A DNA stretch of 64,000 nucleotides from Lactobacillus jensenii DSM 20557 (GTDB lineage: Bacteria; Bacillota; Bacilli; Lactobacillales; Lactobacillaceae): NCBI RefSeq assembly GCF_001436455.1, contig NZ_AYYU01000005.1, positions 28,123-92,122 on the forward strand. Reading direction: 5' to 3'. The position numbers and the translations under genes are program-made. Of the stretch, positions 19,231 through 28,146 are shown piece after piece. Numbering within the stretch: position 1 is the stretch's first letter; the number at the start of each line of letters is the position of its first letter. Under the pieces are notes generated by a model. The model searched no databases. It had not been told where the DNA came from and saw only the letters and a program-made list of their open reading frames with translations.

Positions 19231-19754
19231 TACTTTCCACGTCCTTCATCTAATTGATCTGGATAAAGTGGCAAGCCATATTCTTCTAGGACCTTGCCTT
19301 GAATACCAAACATTTCTTTAGCTTCAGCTGGTTCAATATGGTCATAGCCATTTAAGTGTAAAAATCCATGAACTAAAGTATAACCAAATTCGCGATCAAA
19401 TCCGGTTTCATATTCTTCGGCGTGACGTTTAATTACGCTGATGCACATGAATAAATCACCGATGTCTTCCGTAAAATCTGGATCAGAAATAAAGCTTGCC
19501 AGATCAACACCTTCTTCGCCATCTTCAATTGCAAAAGAAATTACGTCAGTTGGGCGATCCTTATCACGATAATCACGATTAATTTGGTGGCTCTTATCTT
19601 CATCAACAAAGTTAATACTCATTTCTAAGTTATTTTCTTTGCCAATTTCTTTTTTAGCCATGAGGAGTAAATCCATAATCCATTTACGCCAATCGCGACT
19701 GGTATCAGCTAAAAAGTTAGTCTCATCATTATAGGTAATATCAATAGCGTCCAT
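19230..19754 (-). CDS. ybeY: Endoribonuclease YbeY
   Basis: Metalloprotein involved in 16S rRNA 3' maturation and 70S quality control. The 174-residue sequence has the diagnostic three-histidine zinc site, HGFLHLNGYDH (about residues 131-141), preceded by RPTDVISF (about 66-73). It sits between phoH and cdd with one-base start/stop overlaps on both sides, in the conserved phoH-ybeY pair. Confidence 0.96.
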   Translation of the reverse strand: MDAIDITYNDETNFLADTSRDWRKWIMDLLLMAKKEIGKENNLEMSINFVDEDKSHQINRDYRDKDRPTDVISFAIEDGEEGVDLASFISDPDFTEDIGDLFMCISVIKRHAEEYETGFDREFGYTLVHGFLHLNGYDHIEPAEAKEMFGIQGKVLEEYGLPLYPDQLDEGRGK

Positions 19755-20707
19755 TAGTGTCCTTCTTCTTCATAAGCTCTAATAATCTTGGCCACAACTG
19801 GGTGACGAACAACATCATTAAAGGTAAAGTTAACAAATTTAACTTGGTCAACGTCTTTTAAGATATGCATTGCATCAAGCAAACCACTATGTTGCTTGCC
19901 AGGTAAGTCAACTTGAGTAACATCCCCGTTAACAATCATTTTGGAATTAAATCCTAACCGAGTTAAAAACATCTTCATTTGAGCATCAGTGGTGTTTTGA
20001 GCTTCGTCCAAAATTACATATGCTTCATCTAAAGTACGACCTCTCATATATGCAAGAGGAGCTACTTCAATTACTCCTCGTTCCATCAACCGATTAGTCG
20101 TTTCAGTACCTAGCACTGCATAAAGAGAATCATAAATTGGTCTTAAGTATGGATCAACTTTTTCTTTTAAGTCACCTGGTAAAAATCCCAAACTTTCGCC
20201 TGCTTCAACAGCTGGTCTAGTCAAAATAATTCGAGAAACTTCGCCGTTTTTAAAAGCACTAACTGCCATTACAACGGCTAAGAAGGTTTTACCAGTACCA
20301 GCTGGGCCAATCCCAAAGACAATATCAGTTTTTTGGATAGCTTCAATATAGGCTTGTTGACCAGCATTCTTAGGTCGAATTGGACGTCCCTTGGCATCTC
20401 TAATTAAGACTTTATTGTATAAATCGCCAAAAAACTCAACTGTTCCTTTTTCAGCCATCTTCATAGCACTAACTACATCTGGAGCTGCAATACTTACTCC
20501 GGAATTGACAACTTTTTCTAAGGCAGCTAATACTTTAATGACAAGTTTGACTTTCTTTTCATCTGGTGAATCAATCAAAATACCATTTCCAGTATCACTA
20601 ACCTTGATGTCGTATCCATCAGCCAATAATTTTAAATTAGCATCATTAATACCCACTAAACTCATAAGGTTAGCAGGATTTTTAGGCGTAAATGTAAATT
20701 GAGGCAT
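19754..20707 (-). CDS. phoH: PhoH-like ATPase
   Basis: Cytoplasmic NTPase of the PhoH family, 317 residues, with an N-terminal KH-like region and a P-loop domain: Walker A GIGPAGTGKTF (about 133-143), VEAGESLGFLPGDL, Walker B-type VILDEAQNTT (about 232-241). It is thought to act in RNA processing together with YbeY, its usual operon partner, but its exact reaction is not settled. It lies 20 nt after the yqeY gene and overlaps ybeY by one base. Confidence 0.93.
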   Translation of the reverse strand: MPQFTFTPKNPANLMSLVGINDANLKLLADGYDIKVSDTGNGILIDSPDEKKVKLVIKVLAALEKVVNSGVSIAAPDVVSAMKMAEKGTVEFFGDLYNKVLIRDAKGRPIRPKNAGQQAYIEAIQKTDIVFGIGPAGTGKTFLAVVMAVSAFKNGEVSRIILTRPAVEAGESLGFLPGDLKEKVDPYLRPIYDSLYAVLGTETTNRLMERGVIEVAPLAYMRGRTLDEAYVILDEAQNTTDAQMKMFLTRLGFNSKMIVNGDVTQVDLPGKQHSGLLDAMHILKDVDQVKFVNFTFNDVVRHPVVAKIIRAYEEEGH

Positions 20708-20727
20708 TTAATCATCCTTTTAGTAAA

Positions 20728-21189
20728 TTATTTAGAAAGTGCTGCGCCAACTAATTTAGAAACTTCCTTACCATCTGCACGGCCAGTAATCTTAGGTACA
20801 ATTGCTTTCATTACTTTACCAAAATCAGCCTTGCTACTTGCACCAACTTCAGCAATTGTTTCATCTACTAACTTACTTAATTCTTCTTCAGTAAATGGCT
20901 TTGGCATGTAACTTTCAACAATTTCAAGTTCTTTTTCAGTTGCAGCTACTAAGTCATCTCGACCAGCTTTTTTAAAGTCAGCAATTGACTCTTCACGTTG
21001 CTTCTTCTCCTTACCTAAAACGGCAAGTTCTTGTTCACGTGATAATTGATTATCAGAAAGCTTACCTTCATCCTTAATAGTGGCATACATTAAAGCGGAC
21101 TTAAGCATTCTGATTGTAGCTAATCTTTCCTTATCCTTTGCCTTCATAGCTTCCTTCATATCAGCCATGAGTTGATCCATTAATGACAT
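20728..21189 (-). CDS. GatB/YqeY domain-containing protein
   Basis: Cytoplasmic protein of 153 residues made only of the helical YqeY domain, which also forms the tRNA-binding tail of GatB. Visible features are the N-terminal helix MKAKDKERLATIRMLKSAL, then YMPKPFTEEEL (about 103-113) and FGKVMKAIVPKITGRADG (about 132-149). It probably assists tRNA handling, but no catalytic role is established. It follows rpsU, the usual rpsU-yqeY arrangement, and is separated from it by a terminator that presumably lets some transcription through. Confidence 0.9.
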   Translation of the reverse strand: MSLMDQLMADMKEAMKAKDKERLATIRMLKSALMYATIKDEGKLSDNQLSREQELAVLGKEKKQREESIADFKKAGRDDLVAATEKELEIVESYMPKPFTEEELSKLVDETIAEVGASSKADFGKVMKAIVPKITGRADGKEVSKLVGAALSK

Positions 21190-21215
21190 TTGAAAAAATC
21201 CTTCTTTCTTGGTGC

Positions 21216-21253
21216 AAAAAAGCTCCCGACAAAAACTATTCGTCGAGAGCTTT
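21216..21253 (-). terminator. rpsU terminator
   Basis: AAAGCTCTCGAC/GTCGGGAGCTTTTTT hairpin 7 nt past the rpsU stop. It lies upstream of yqeY and so attenuates the rest of the operon. Confidence 0.88.
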
Positions 21254-21260
21254 CTATTAA

Positions 21261-21437
21261 TTAATAATGTCTACGCTTGCGAGCAGCTTCAGATTTCAAC
21301 TTTCTGCGGACGCTTGGTTTTTCGTAGAATTCACGCTTGCGGTATTCTTGCAAAGTACCACTTCTAGAAACGGAACGCTTAAAACGACGAAGAGCATCAT
21401 CAATTGACTCGTTTTCGTGAACAATAGTCTTGGCCAT
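21261..21437 (-). CDS. rpsU: 30S ribosomal protein S21
   Basis: Small basic ribosomal protein of 58 residues, read directly from the sequence. It starts [19 protein letters not shown] and ends with the arginine/lysine-rich tail [14 protein letters not shown], both typical of bS21. It binds near the anti-Shine-Dalgarno end of 16S rRNA. AAGGAGGG is placed 8 nt before the ATG, and a strong promoter lies about 55 nt upstream. It heads the yqeY-phoH-ybeY-cdd-era-recO series. Confidence 0.97.
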
Positions 21438-21489
21438 GTGAGATCCCTCCTTCCATTTCTTGGCAGTACTGCCATAACAATATAGTTAA

Positions 21490-21519
21490 ATTATAGCCAA
21501 AAAGGTCCTTATACGTCAA
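21490..21519 (-). promoter_or_regulatory. rpsU promoter
   Basis: TTGACG (21514-21519) and perfect TATAAT (21490-21495) with an 18-nt spacer on the minus strand. Confidence 0.8.
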
Positions 21520-21545
21520 TAGTTCTTTTAGAAAAAATTTCAGAG

Positions 21546-21551
21546 TATAAT
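21546..21551 (+). promoter_or_regulatory. -10 element of the dikinase regulator gene
   Basis: Perfect TATAAT 31 nt before the ATG; a TTCTTT at 17 nt upstream is a weak -35. Confidence 0.5.
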
Positions 21552-21582
21552 AGAACTGAAAGTATAAATGAGGTAAAAAGTT

Positions 21583-22407
21583 ATGGAAAAAAGCAAAATT
21601 GTTAATATCATAATCATTTCCGACAGTGTTGGTGATACTGCCTTCAACTTAATGAAAGCTGCGGCAGCACAATACCCTGACGCAGAAGTGAACTATCGTC
21701 GCTATCCATTCATCACAACAATGGAAAAATTAGAGAAAGTTTTTGATGAACTTGATAGTTGCGAGCATATGTTAATTGGCTATACCCTTGTAAATAGTGA
21801 TTTACAATTAGCGACTATTAAATTTGCCCGTGAACATGGTGCAAAGCCAGTCGATATTTTTTCAAGTGTAGTTGATGATATTCATGCAATGACAGGACTT
21901 GAACCTTCAGGTCAAATTGGGGCTAGCCACCAGTTAACCAAGAACTATTTTGACCGAATTTCAGCTATGGAATTTGCAGTCATGTATGATGATGGTAAAG
22001 ATCCTAAGGGCTTTTTGGAAGCTGATGTTGTTTTACTTGGCGTCTCTAGAACAAGTAAGACTCCTCTTTCACTATTTTTGGCTAACAAGAATTTGAAAGT
22101 CGCCAATCTTCCTCTAGTACCACAAACACATATCCCTGATGAAATTTATCAAATTGATCCTAAAAAGATTATCGGTTTAACAAATGATCCTCAGGTCCTA
22201 AATGAAATTAGAGTAGCTCGGCTTAAGAGTTATGGACTAGATCCTGAAACTTCTTATTCAAATATGGACGCAATTAATAAAGAATTAGCTTCCGCACAAG
22301 CGCTCTTTACTAAGTTAGGTTGCTATGTTGTTAATGTTGCTCACCGTTCAATTGAAGAAACTGCAGCATTGATTTTACGTCATTTGGGAATTGAAGATGA
22401 AATGTAA
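21583..22407 (+). CDS. ppsR: Pyruvate, water/phosphate dikinase regulatory protein (DUF299)
   Basis: Bifunctional ADP-dependent Ser/Thr kinase and Pi-dependent phosphorylase that switches pyruvate phosphate dikinase or PEP synthase off and on. The 274-residue sequence has the family opening IISDSVGDTA (about 11-20), the P-loop-like GVSRTSKT (153-160), and a C-terminal HRSIEETAALIL. No dikinase gene is in the window, so its target here is inferred from the family. It is a single gene between its own promoter and a terminator. Confidence 0.9.
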   Translation: MEKSKIVNIIIISDSVGDTAFNLMKAAAAQYPDAEVNYRRYPFITTMEKLEKVFDELDSCEHMLIGYTLVNSDLQLATIKFAREHGAKPVDIFSSVVDDIHAMTGLEPSGQIGASHQLTKNYFDRISAMEFAVMYDDGKDPKGFLEADVVLLGVSRTSKTPLSLFLANKNLKVANLPLVPQTHIPDEIYQIDPKKIIGLTNDPQVLNEIRVARLKSYGLDPETSYSNMDAINKELASAQALFTKLGCYVVNVAHRSIEETAALILRHLGIEDEM

Positions 22408-22412
22408 AAATT

Positions 22413-22445
22413 AAAAATCGCATCTCCTTTGAGGTGCGATTTTAT
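22413..22445. terminator. Terminator shared by ppsR and yitT-like gene
   Basis: AAAATCGCATCTC/GAGGTGCGATTTT hairpin with a CTTT loop, placed between converging genes and flanked by A/T runs. Confidence 0.85.
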
Positions 22446-22454
22446 TTTATTCAT

Positions 22455-23333
22455 CTAAACTAGTTCCTGTTCCTTAAATCGGCCATAAACCTTAGCCACT
22501 TCACTTACACTAACAAAGGCATACGGATCGCAAGCAACAATAATATTATGTATATCATACATATCATAACGGTCAATAATCGTAAACAAGATGGTCTTTT
22601 CCGTATGACCATAAGCTCCTTCAACATCATGAATAATCGTAATCCCACGATGCATCTTTTCTTGAATACCATCAATAATTTTCTTAGGATGTTCAGTTAC
22701 AATCATGACTTGCATCTTTTGATGCTGGGTATAAACAGCATCAATTACCCGGCCGTTGATAAAAATGTTCAAAGCTGTATAAAGTGACCGAGTCCAGCCA
22801 AAGACAAAACCAGCTGCAATCACAATTAAAAGATTGATAGCGATATTAATTGAACCAAAACTTTGACCTGTCTTCTTACGCAAGATAATCCCTACGATAT
22901 CTAATCCACCAGTTGAGATACCACTCTTCAATGCTAGTCCAGTACCAACACCATTGATTACGCCACCAAAAATAGCACAAACAAGCGGATCTAACTTCCA
23001 TTCTGGAGCAGGTAAATTATGCATCATAATCGAAGCTAGAAATACTGCAATAATCGTAAAAATGGTAAACTTCTTACCAATCTTAAACCAGCCCAAAATA
23101 AATAATGGTACATTCAAAGCAAAATACAGAGTTGAAGTAGTCAAAGTAAATGGTAAATACCTCTCTGATAAGGTATTAATTAGCTGAGCAAATCCTGTTA
23201 CTCCTGAAGAATACATATGACCTGGCTGCCAAAAAAAATTCAAAGCCACTGCAACAGCTATTGCATATAAAAATGCCGCAGAAATTTTTGATAGTAAATT
23301 ATAACGTCGTGAGAGTCCTTCTAGTGATTCCAT
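22455..23333 (-). CDS. YitT family membrane protein
   Basis: Integral membrane protein of 292 residues with five or six hydrophobic segments in its YitT/DUF161 part (about 15-195), containing GVINGVGTGLALKSGISTGGLDIVG. A soluble C-terminal DUF2179 domain follows (about 215-280). Transport function is unproven for the family. Its GAAGGA ribosome binding site lies within the 3' arm of the hairpin following msrA, so translation may be affected by that structure. Confidence 0.88.
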   Translation of the reverse strand: MESLEGLSRRYNLLSKISAAFLYAIAVAVALNFFWQPGHMYSSGVTGFAQLINTLSERYLPFTLTTSTLYFALNVPLFILGWFKIGKKFTIFTIIAVFLASIMMHNLPAPEWKLDPLVCAIFGGVINGVGTGLALKSGISTGGLDIVGIILRKKTGQSFGSINIAINLLIVIAAGFVFGWTRSLYTALNIFINGRVIDAVYTQHQKMQVMIVTEHPKKIIDGIQEKMHRGITIIHDVEGAYGHTEKTILFTIIDRYDMYDIHNIIVACDPYAFVSVSEVAKVYGRFKEQELV

Positions 23334-23389
23334 AAAAAATCCTTCTTAAATTAGTAACACAACTAGTTTACCAAATTTAGAAGGATTTT
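23334..23389 (-). terminator. msrAB terminator overlapping the yitT ribosome binding site
   Basis: Minus strand arms AAAATCCTTCTAAATT and AATTTAAGAAGGATTTTTT form a long hairpin starting 22 nt after the msrA stop. The GAAGGA and T-run of its 3' arm are also the Shine-Dalgarno and spacer of the next gene (ATG at 23333). Confidence 0.7.
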
Positions 23390-23410
23390 GTTTGTTATTT
23401 ATATATTTTA

Positions 23411-23941
23411 TTAATTATTTTTTGACCAGTGCTTTTCAATGAAGTCTGCTCTACCACCAGCTTCTTCCATCATGTATCGAAGTGGATTCTTTTGGTAGAA
23501 GTATTGGTGATAATCTTCTGCTGGCCAGAACTTTTGCACTGGTTCAATTGCGACAACAATTGGCTTATCAAATTTTCCAGAATCAGCTAATTCTTGTTTA
23601 GACTTTTCAGCTAAAGCTTTTTCAGTTTCATCATTATAGTAAATTACTGGACGATAAGTTTCACCACGATCTTGGAATTGGCCCATTTCATCAGTAGGGT
23701 CAACTACCTGCCAATAATATGATAAGAGCTTTTCATAGGACATCTTATCTGGGTCATAAGTAATCTCAACTGTCTCTAAGTGACCAGTTGTGTGGCTACA
23801 TACTTCTTCATAAGTTGGATTTTCTTTATGGCCACCAGTATAACCAGAAATTACACTCTTAACTCCAGGTAAAGTGTCAAATGGTTGAACCATGCACCAA
23901 AAACAACCACCTGCAAAAATTGCTTTCTTATATTCTGCCAT
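23411..23941 (-). CDS. msrA: Peptide-methionine (S)-S-oxide reductase
   Basis: Repairs the S-epimer of methionine sulfoxide in proteins using thioredoxin. The 176-residue protein has the catalytic motif GGCFWC (Cys13 attacks, Cys16 nearby), VISGYTGG (about 31-38), [12 protein letters not shown] and YHQYF. The C-terminus lacks the extra resolving cysteines of the E. coli enzyme, so recycling probably differs. It overlaps msrB by one base, so both stereoisomers are handled by one transcript. Confidence 0.96.
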   Translation of the reverse strand: MAEYKKAIFAGGCFWCMVQPFDTLPGVKSVISGYTGGHKENPTYEEVCSHTTGHLETVEITYDPDKMSYEKLLSYYWQVVDPTDEMGQFQDRGETYRPVIYYNDETEKALAEKSKQELADSGKFDKPIVVAIEPVQKFWPAEDYHQYFYQKNPLRYMMEEAGGRADFIEKHWSKNN

Positions 23942-24381
23942 TATTTTGCTCCTTCAAATAAAGCTAAATACTTGCCGTAACCTTCTTTTTCTAAGTCAGC
24001 CTTAGGGATAAAACGCAAAGCAGCCGAATTAATGCAGTAACGCATTCCACCTTGATCAATTGGACCATCATTAAACACATGCCCTAAGTGAGAATCAGCA
24101 TCTTTACTTCTTACCTCAGTTCGCTCCATGTTGTGGCTACTGTCGCGTTTGTACACTACCTTTTCAATTGGCTTAGTGAATGCGGGCCAGCCACAACCAG
24201 AATTATACTTATCTAAACTAGAAAAAAGTGGCTCACCGCTAACAACATCTACATAGATTCCTTCTTCAAAGAAATCATCATATTTACCAGAGAATGGATA
24301 TTCTGTAGCAGCATGTTGCGTAACTTCATATTGCTCTTTACTTAGCTTTTTCAATGCAGCTTGTTTTTCATTTAAATCCAT
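23941..24381 (-). CDS. msrB: Peptide-methionine (R)-S-oxide reductase
   Basis: Repairs the R-epimer of methionine sulfoxide. The 146-residue domain has SGCGWPAF (Cys63, the resolving position), [12 protein letters not shown] and the catalytic [11 protein letters not shown] (Cys116). The CxxC zinc pairs found in some MsrB proteins are absent. It is the first gene of the msrBA pair and has GGAAG upstream of the ATG. Confidence 0.96.
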   Translation of the reverse strand: MDLNEKQAALKKLSKEQYEVTQHAATEYPFSGKYDDFFEEGIYVDVVSGEPLFSSLDKYNSGCGWPAFTKPIEKVVYKRDSSHNMERTEVRSKDADSHLGHVFNDGPIDQGGMRYCINSAALRFIPKADLEKEGYGKYLALFEGAK

Positions 24382-24421
24382 AAGAACACTTCCTTTTATA
24401 TAGTAGGATACTCAAAAGGAA

Positions 24422-24456
24422 CAAAAAAGACCAAGATTTTGCTCATCTTGATCTTT
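24422..24456 (-). terminator. Terminator of the ABC exporter gene
   Basis: AAGATCAAGAT/ATCTTGGTCTTTTTT hairpin 7 nt after the stop at 24463. Confidence 0.85.
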
Positions 24457-24462
24457 GGTATT

Positions 24463-26049
24463 TTATTTGCTGAATTTAACAATCTTCGTAAACATTGCTC
24501 GTTCTTCGTCAGTAACCTTATGCGCAACTTCAATTACAGCAGATTGATTTTGCTCTAAAATTGTCTTGTGAATTGCTAAAGATAATTCTGGGTCAAGTGA
24601 ACTGGTAGCTTCGTCAGCTAAAATGATTGGTCTTTCAGCTAATAAAGCTCTCGCAATTTCAATTCTCTGAATTTGTCCACCTGATAACTTATTACCCTTT
24701 TCCCCCACTTGATAATTTAAGCCTTTTTCTTCAATCAGGTCTTTTAAGCCAGCTTGATTAATCACATAGTTTAATTTTTCTGAGCTAACCTTTCTCCCCA
24801 ATGTAATGTTGTATTCTAAGCTATCATCAAAAATAAATGGTTTTTGGTTAATATATGAAAAGTACGAATGTAACTTTTTCCAGTTTCCAGTCTCATCTAC
24901 TTGATTAATTTCAACTTTACCTGAACTTGGTGCAATTCTGCCTAACAGGATACTCAGTAATGTTGTCTTTCCCCAACCACTTGGAGCCATTAACAAAACT
25001 TTATCTTTAGGTTTAACGTCAAAATTAACATTGTCAAACAATTGTTTATTTGGCACTTCATAAGAAAGGTTTGATACTTTCAATGAATTGAAATCTGATA
25101 TTGCTTCATTTACACTGTCATCGATCTTAAAGTTAAGTGCTTCACTGACTTTACTCCAAATAGAATCAGTTGATTTAATAGCGTTATACCTTTGAAAAAT
25201 ATCAACTACAGGATTGATAAAGTCATTTGAAAGTTGAATTATCATTACCAATGTGCCAGCACCAATTTGATTATTGAACATCAAAATAGCCCCAATCAAA
25301 AATGGAATAATAAAGCTGAAAACATTAGCAATAGCTAAAATTAGTTCACCTACTGCTCCTTGCGTATAATTAAATTTTTTGAGAGCAACTTCCATATTGG
25401 ACGCACTATTAATAATTTTCTTAATCAAAACTGGTTGTACATCATAAAGAGCAACAGTTTTAGCACCGTTTAAACCATCGCTTACCTTTTGTGTGTAAAT
25501 AGCATTATTATCTTCCCAGATTTTTGATTTTTCTTGAATATTCTTAGTAAAGAACTTCTGAATGAAACCTGGAATTAAGGTGGTAACCATGAAAATTAAA
25601 GTCAAAAGCCAAGAATTTATTAAGCCAACAGAAACAGCAATGATGAAAGTTATCCCTTGATAAATAACTAATAATTCATTTTGAATTTTCGCAGTTTCCA
25701 CTTGCTTCATGTTATTCGTCAGCAAACTCATGCCATCTTTTTGAGAATCTTTTTGATTATAAATCAAATAAGTCACAATATGCTTCTTTAAATTCAGATT
25801 GATATCTTGAACAATATCGTTTTTTAAATACCGAAATCCGAAGTTGATAAACATAATTGCAATTAATGTAAGTGAACCAATTGTAGCTGTCACAACAAGT
25901 AATTGCACTGATCCTTGATGATTTTGAGCTGAATTTAACATAACTTTTGTTACGTAAGCTATAACAACATTACCAAGAGAACTAATAATTGCTAAGAATG
26001 TATATAGAAACAACTTCCACTTTGGTGCATATTTCAATGAAGTATTCAT
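24463..26049 (-). CDS. ABC exporter half-transporter (permease-ATPase fusion)
   Basis: A 528-residue type I ABC exporter that would act as a homodimer. A six-helix membrane domain (about 1-300) is followed by the ATPase domain: APSGWGKTT (Walker A, first Gly replaced by Ala), signature LSGGQIQRIEIARAL, Walker B IILADEATSSLD and switch His in EVAHKV. I place the start at the ATG at 26049, right after AAAGGGGGTAGT; an upstream in-frame ATG has no ribosome binding site. The substrate is unknown; peptide or drug export is likely from the family. The upstream region holds three 40-bp-spaced palindromes, suggesting tight regulation. Confidence 0.88.
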   Translation of the reverse strand: MNTSLKYAPKWKLFLYTFLAIISSLGNVVIAYVTKVMLNSAQNHQGSVQLLVVTATIGSLTLIAIMFINFGFRYLKNDIVQDINLNLKKHIVTYLIYNQKDSQKDGMSLLTNNMKQVETAKIQNELLVIYQGITFIIAVSVGLINSWLLTLIFMVTTLIPGFIQKFFTKNIQEKSKIWEDNNAIYTQKVSDGLNGAKTVALYDVQPVLIKKIINSASNMEVALKKFNYTQGAVGELILAIANVFSFIIPFLIGAILMFNNQIGAGTLVMIIQLSNDFINPVVDIFQRYNAIKSTDSIWSKVSEALNFKIDDSVNEAISDFNSLKVSNLSYEVPNKQLFDNVNFDVKPKDKVLLMAPSGWGKTTLLSILLGRIAPSSGKVEINQVDETGNWKKLHSYFSYINQKPFIFDDSLEYNITLGRKVSSEKLNYVINQAGLKDLIEEKGLNYQVGEKGNKLSGGQIQRIEIARALLAERPIILADEATSSLDPELSLAIHKTILEQNQSAVIEVAHKVTDEERAMFTKIVKFSK

Positions 26050-26137
26050 ACTACCCCCTTTTTTTACATGCATCCCTACTTAAATTTTACTATCTCAAAT
26101 CCTATTCATACAAAGAAAATAGCTTGATTCTAAAAAA

Positions 26138-26237
26138 GTTTTAACTCAATTTCAAATTTTTCGATATTTCACCGAAAGTTTGAACTCAACTTTAAACTTT
26201 AGGCATTTTTTCTAAAAGTTTGAACTCAATTCTAAAC
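26138..26237. repeat. Three palindromic repeats at exact 40-bp spacing
   Basis: Copies begin at 26138, 26178 and 26218. Copies 2 and 3 read GTTTGAA-CTCAAy-TyTAAAC; copy 1 is a degenerate version (GTTTTAACTCAATTTCAAA). Each is itself an imperfect dyad. The 40-bp period would place them on one DNA face. They lie between the aspS terminator and the ABC exporter gene. Confidence 0.85.
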
Positions 26238-26253
26238 ATTTTCAAAAAGATAT

Positions 26254-26291
26254 AAAAAATAGCCTAGTTCTATTTCGAACTAGACTATTTT
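26254..26291 (-). terminator. aspS terminator
   Basis: AAAATAGTCTAGTTC/GAACTAGGCTATTTTTT hairpin starting 6 nt past the aspS stop. Confidence 0.88.
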
Positions 26292-26296
26292 CTTAA

Positions 26297-28129
26297 TTAT
26301 TCATGATCCTTGATGTCAGCTTCAGCTTCTTTTTCAAGTTCCTTTTGGTTATCGTCACGAACACTTCTTGCAGAAGCAGTAACTTCAATACCAAGTTCAG
26401 CCATTTGTTCATCTGAAACTGGAGATGGAGCCTTCATCATTGGTTCACTTGCACTTGCAGTCTTAGGGAAGGCAATAACGTCACGAATGTTATCCTTACC
26501 AGTTAAGAGCATTGCAAATCTATCAAGACCAATTGCTAAACCTGCATGTGGTGGGAACCCCATGTCTAAAGCATCAAGTAAGAAGCCAAATTGTTCATAG
26601 GCCTTTTCCTTAGTAAAGCCAAGAGCCTTAAGCATCTTAAGTTGAATATCCTTCTTGTGGATACGGATTGAACCACCACCAAGTTCGTAACCGTTTAAGA
26701 TAATGTCGTAACTTCTTGCGTGAGCCTTGTGAGGTTCAGTTTCAAGAAGCTTAATACCTTCATCATCTGGCATAGTGAATGGGTGGTGAGCTGCAATCCA
26801 TTGGTCGTCACCTTCATCATATTCAAATAATGGCCAATCAACTACCCATTCAAAGTGGTAATCATCCTTAGATACCATGTTAAGTTCAATTGCAATTGAA
26901 CGTCTTAAGTAACCTAAAGCATCACAACATACCTTCCACTTGTCAGCAACGAAGAGTAATAATTCTCCACCCTTCAAGTTATAAATCTTCTTAAGTTGTT
27001 CAGCTTCACTGTCAGTAATAAAGCGGCTAACTGGACCTGAGAATTCACCATCTTCAAACTTAGCCCAAGCCAAGCCCTTAGCGTGGAAACGCTTGATGTA
27101 TTCTTGCTTTTCTTCAATCTTCTTACGGCTGTATGCCTTTGCTCCGCCTTCAACAGCGATTGCCTTAACAAAGCCTCCATCAGCAATAGCCCCTGAGAAG
27201 ACCTTAAAGTCAGAATCTTTGAAGACTTCATTTAAGTCTTGAATCTTCATATCAAAACGCATATCAGGTTTGTCGCTACCATAGTAGTTCATAGCATCGT
27301 TCCAAGTAATTCTTGGAAGTGGCAACTTGATATCTACGCCTTTAACATCGTGCATAACCTTTTGTAAAAGACGTTCAGTAATGTCTTGAACACCCTTTTC
27401 ATCAAGGAATGAAGTTTCCATATCGATTTGAGTAAATTCTGGTTGACGGTCTCCACGTAAGTCTTCGTCACGGAAACAACGAGCAATTTGGTAGTATTTG
27501 TCAAAGCCAGCACCCATTAATAATTGCTTAAACAATTGAGGTGATTGTGGTAATGCATAAAAACTACCTGGGTAAACACGTGATGGAACTAAGTAGTCAC
27601 GTGCACCTTCTGGAGTTGACTTACCTAAGTCAGGAGTTTCAATATCAATGAAACCTTCACTATCAAAGAATTCGTGCACAGCAGTAGTAATCTTTGAACG
27701 AGTAATTAAAGCTCTTTGTAAAGTTGAACGACGTAAGTCAAGATAACGGTACTTAAGCTTAGTTTGTTCGTTAGCGTTTAAGTCATCCTTGATTTCAAAT
27801 GGAGGGTTCTTTGCTTCATTTAAAACAGTAATAGTAGTTGCATCAACTTCAACTTCACCAGTCTTCATTTCAGGGTTAACACTGCTTCTCTTAACAACCT
27901 TACCCTTAACTTCGATAACGTATTCATTACCTAAGCTGTCAGCTTTATCCATTAAATCTTTACCAGATTCATGGTTAACCACAACTTGAACGATACCTTC
28001 ACGGTCACGTAAATCGATAAAGATTAGGTTACCCAAGTTACGAACTCTTTGTACCCAGCCGTACAAAGTTACTTCTTGATCTAAATATTGGCTGGTAATA
28101 TTACCACAATAATCAGTTCTCTTGTCCAT
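26297..28129 (-). CDS. aspS: Aspartate-tRNA ligase
   Basis: Class II synthetase charging tRNA-Asp. At 610 residues it is the long bacterial form, with an N-terminal OB anticodon-binding domain (about 15-105, [21 protein letters not shown]), the catalytic core ([27 protein letters not shown]), the GAD insertion domain (about 290-410) and the motif 3 region [13 protein letters not shown] (about 538-550). It follows hisS by 17 nt and shares its T-box. Confidence 0.97.
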   Translation of the reverse strand: MDKRTDYCGNITSQYLDQEVTLYGWVQRVRNLGNLIFIDLRDREGIVQVVVNHESGKDLMDKADSLGNEYVIEVKGKVVKRSSVNPEMKTGEVEVDATTITVLNEAKNPPFEIKDDLNANEQTKLKYRYLDLRRSTLQRALITRSKITTAVHEFFDSEGFIDIETPDLGKSTPEGARDYLVPSRVYPGSFYALPQSPQLFKQLLMGAGFDKYYQIARCFRDEDLRGDRQPEFTQIDMETSFLDEKGVQDITERLLQKVMHDVKGVDIKLPLPRITWNDAMNYYGSDKPDMRFDMKIQDLNEVFKDSDFKVFSGAIADGGFVKAIAVEGGAKAYSRKKIEEKQEYIKRFHAKGLAWAKFEDGEFSGPVSRFITDSEAEQLKKIYNLKGGELLLFVADKWKVCCDALGYLRRSIAIELNMVSKDDYHFEWVVDWPLFEYDEGDDQWIAAHHPFTMPDDEGIKLLETEPHKAHARSYDIILNGYELGGGSIRIHKKDIQLKMLKALGFTKEKAYEQFGFLLDALDMGFPPHAGLAIGLDRFAMLLTGKDNIRDVIAFPKTASASEPMMKAPSPVSDEQMAELGIEVTASARSVRDDNQKELEKEAEADIKDHE

Positions 28130-28146
28130 CGTTAGTATTTATCTCC

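Noticed and set aside
26138..26237. CRISPR-like array
   Set aside because: Only three 20-bp imperfect copies with 20-bp gaps, palindromic and located in a promoter region, with no cas genes. An operator array fits better.
26310..27989. Several ORFs of 66-96 codons on both strands inside aspS
   Set aside because: They overlap a complete aspartyl-tRNA synthetase and lack start signals.
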